NCBI GenBank assembly: GCA_018873245.2
Contig: JAEMBT020000003.1
Span: 736,447 to 800,446, forward strand
DNA: 64,000 bases
Direction of reading: 5' to 3'
Source of the DNA: Archegozetes longisetosus
Taxonomy: Eukaryota > Arthropoda > Arachnida > Sarcoptiformes > Trhypochthoniidae
In this document: positions 62,502 to 64,000 of the stretch, piece after piece
Position numbering within the stretch: position 1 is the stretch's first letter
Layout: the number at the start of each line of letters is the position of its first letter
Notes under the pieces: model-generated
Database searches by the model: none
The model's input: only the letters and a program-made list of their open reading frames with translations
What the model was told of the DNA's origin: nothing
Position numbers and translations under genes: made by a program

Positions 62502-64000
62502 GTAAGTCTAAAGCTATTATTTTTCTTTTGATAATAAGAAGTATTTATTGTAAAAATAAGTTCTAAGCACGATACAAACCAGAAGTTTCCTAGCTTCTAG
62601 TATTAATTGGCTTTACTATAGAATTAGCTCTTTATTGTTGCAAATCTCGATCATCAATAATACTTAATAAGTTTAAGTTAAGCTTAGATCTACCACAATC
62701 AGTATTGTCTAACCTCAGTCTAACACGGACTTCGTTTGAAGTAATTGAAGTTATTATTCCATAGAAAAGCTTATCAAAAATGTAAATTCTATTAAATGAA
62801 TTAAAATAAACCAAATTAGTCGAAAAGAGAAGGTATTTTATACTTAAACAGATTTTAATAGATGTAAGAAGTTAGTAATATTTCATTACAGCCTCTAGGT
62901 TACCAAAAAGTAACCAAACGTAGTTAGCATAACTTTATTATACGGGAAAACGTGATATATGACAATTTAGAATAATCGTTTTCGATACTCGTTTCAAAAT
63001 TCATTTTTAACTATTATTGATAAAAATATTTGGGCGATATTGTTTATGTGGTAGAGATATTTTAGAATAATAAGTTCATCTTAAAAAATTTCTTAAGCTA
63101 TCACAATCAGTAGAAAAAGTTATCAAAGAAATATTACTCTCTACGGTACTCCATCAATTAAATATTCGATTCCATCATCTAAAACTGATTTTTGATGGTA
63201 ATCTGACTAATGATTGTCGCAATGCATCAATTTTTTATGTTTATTAATGGAATTTTTTCATCAATAACTTATTCTAAGCTTAAGGCCATCAATTTTCTCA
63301 GTTTAGGAAATGAATCTCAGAGTCAATCTTCGAGCAAAAATGATTGCAATCAATGAACATTAGTTAAAATAATAAAAAAGTAGAATTTCGTTTTAGAATG
63401 AATTAGACAAGTAAACTAGAATAAAACTAACTTGTGAGCTTAATTTCAATATAAATAGCCGTTGTTTTATTTTAATAAGGTTCTCAAAGTAACAAACGGA
63501 AAAGCAGAACCAATTCAAATTATCACTTGATTTAGTATGGAAAACAACAGATGATTCTCTAGAAAGATAATTAGAATCATTGATAGATAGACAAACCAAA
63601 TAAACTGATGCCACGAACACATTCAATTGCAAATTTAAACGTTTGAGCAAAAAATTTGGTTACAGCCAAATTGACTTGCAGCTGCAAGCCAAGCGTTGTT
63701 GTTTCCAATATGAAGTTCATGTCAAGTTTGTGCCATCACTTAACTTACAGTATGACTCCCAAGTGTTTTTAGACATTAAATTAGATATTGACATAGACTA
63801 AAATAATTAAAGTTAAATTGATTCAATTGAGGAACAAAATTTGAAACGCTTCAAGTTTCAGTTGTATTGCAAGCTAAGCGATGGCATAAACTTGACATAA
63901 ACCCTTATATTTGAAATAGCAAAGCGAACATCTCAAACATTTTTGAGAAAAGCACTACTAAAGGATTGCCCACTGGTAATAGCAGTGCAACACTCGCAAA
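62502..64000 (+). other. Syk intron 7 (start)
   Basis: It begins GTAAGT and contains an inverted repeat at 63719-63898. No kinase-domain exon could be recognised in the remaining 1.5 kb. Confidence 0.7.
63719..63898. repeat. inverted repeat with 39-base arms, possible MITE
   Basis: The left arm 63719-63757 begins ATGTCAAGTTTGTGCCATC. The reverse complement of 63860-63898 begins ATGTCAAGTTTATGCCATC. The arms match at 32 of 39 positions, and all seven differences are transitions. The 102-base interior is AT-rich and non-coding. A partial third copy (TGCAAGCCAAGCG, about 63683-63695) lies just upstream in the orientation of the right arm, next to the palindrome TTGCAGCTGCAA. Confidence 0.75.

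Noticed and set aside
62502..64000. Search for the first kinase-domain exon
   Set aside because: No glycine-loop, VAIK-like or other kinase motif could be found in any frame. The exon must lie outside the window.

Overview
The window is AT-rich animal DNA. Genes are split by introns with canonical GT..AG junctions (one of 154 bases, others 0.8 to 6 kb), long CT/GA microsatellites occur throughout, and short inverted-repeat transposons are scattered between and within genes. The genes suggest a bilaterian, most likely an arthropod. I cannot name the species. There is no bacterial operon structure and no CRISPR array, and I recognised no rRNA or tRNA gene.

Left part (1 to about 7.9 kb): a patch of small and decayed genes. 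On the minus strand, one complete two-exon gene encodes a 150-residue secreted protein with two copies of a cysteine-rich module. Two damaged relatives lie on the same strand at about 6.1-6.8 kb and 1.0-1.25 kb. Between these relatives, on the plus strand, is an aldo-keto reductase pseudogene. It has an in-frame stop, has lost its catalytic histidine, and is split by a roughly 0.7 kb fold-back repeat.

Middle part (about 7.9 to 38.6 kb): about 30 kb with no convincing gene. It holds CT/GA microsatellites, one possible globin-like remnant near 9.7 kb, one unexplained 100-codon open frame near 23.6 kb, and several 150-250 base inverted-repeat elements. Three of these have ends resembling pogo/Tigger elements (CAGTTAAACCTC...), and one has CAGTTTGGCCCCGG ends.

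Right part (38.6 kb to the end): a Syk/ZAP-70-type tyrosine kinase gene on the plus strand. Seven coding exons can be joined with fully consistent splice phases. They encode the N-terminal SH2 domain, the inter-SH2 helical linker, the C-terminal SH2 domain and then at least 470 residues of low-complexity linker. The kinase domain must lie beyond base 64000. In vertebrate Syk and ZAP-70 the linker between the tandem SH2 domains and the kinase is only about 80-110 residues. This one is several times longer and carries a His-rich stretch, a PxPxPR SH3-type motif, an NPxY motif and further candidate tyrosines. It is the most interesting feature of the window, followed by the cysteine-rich secreted family.
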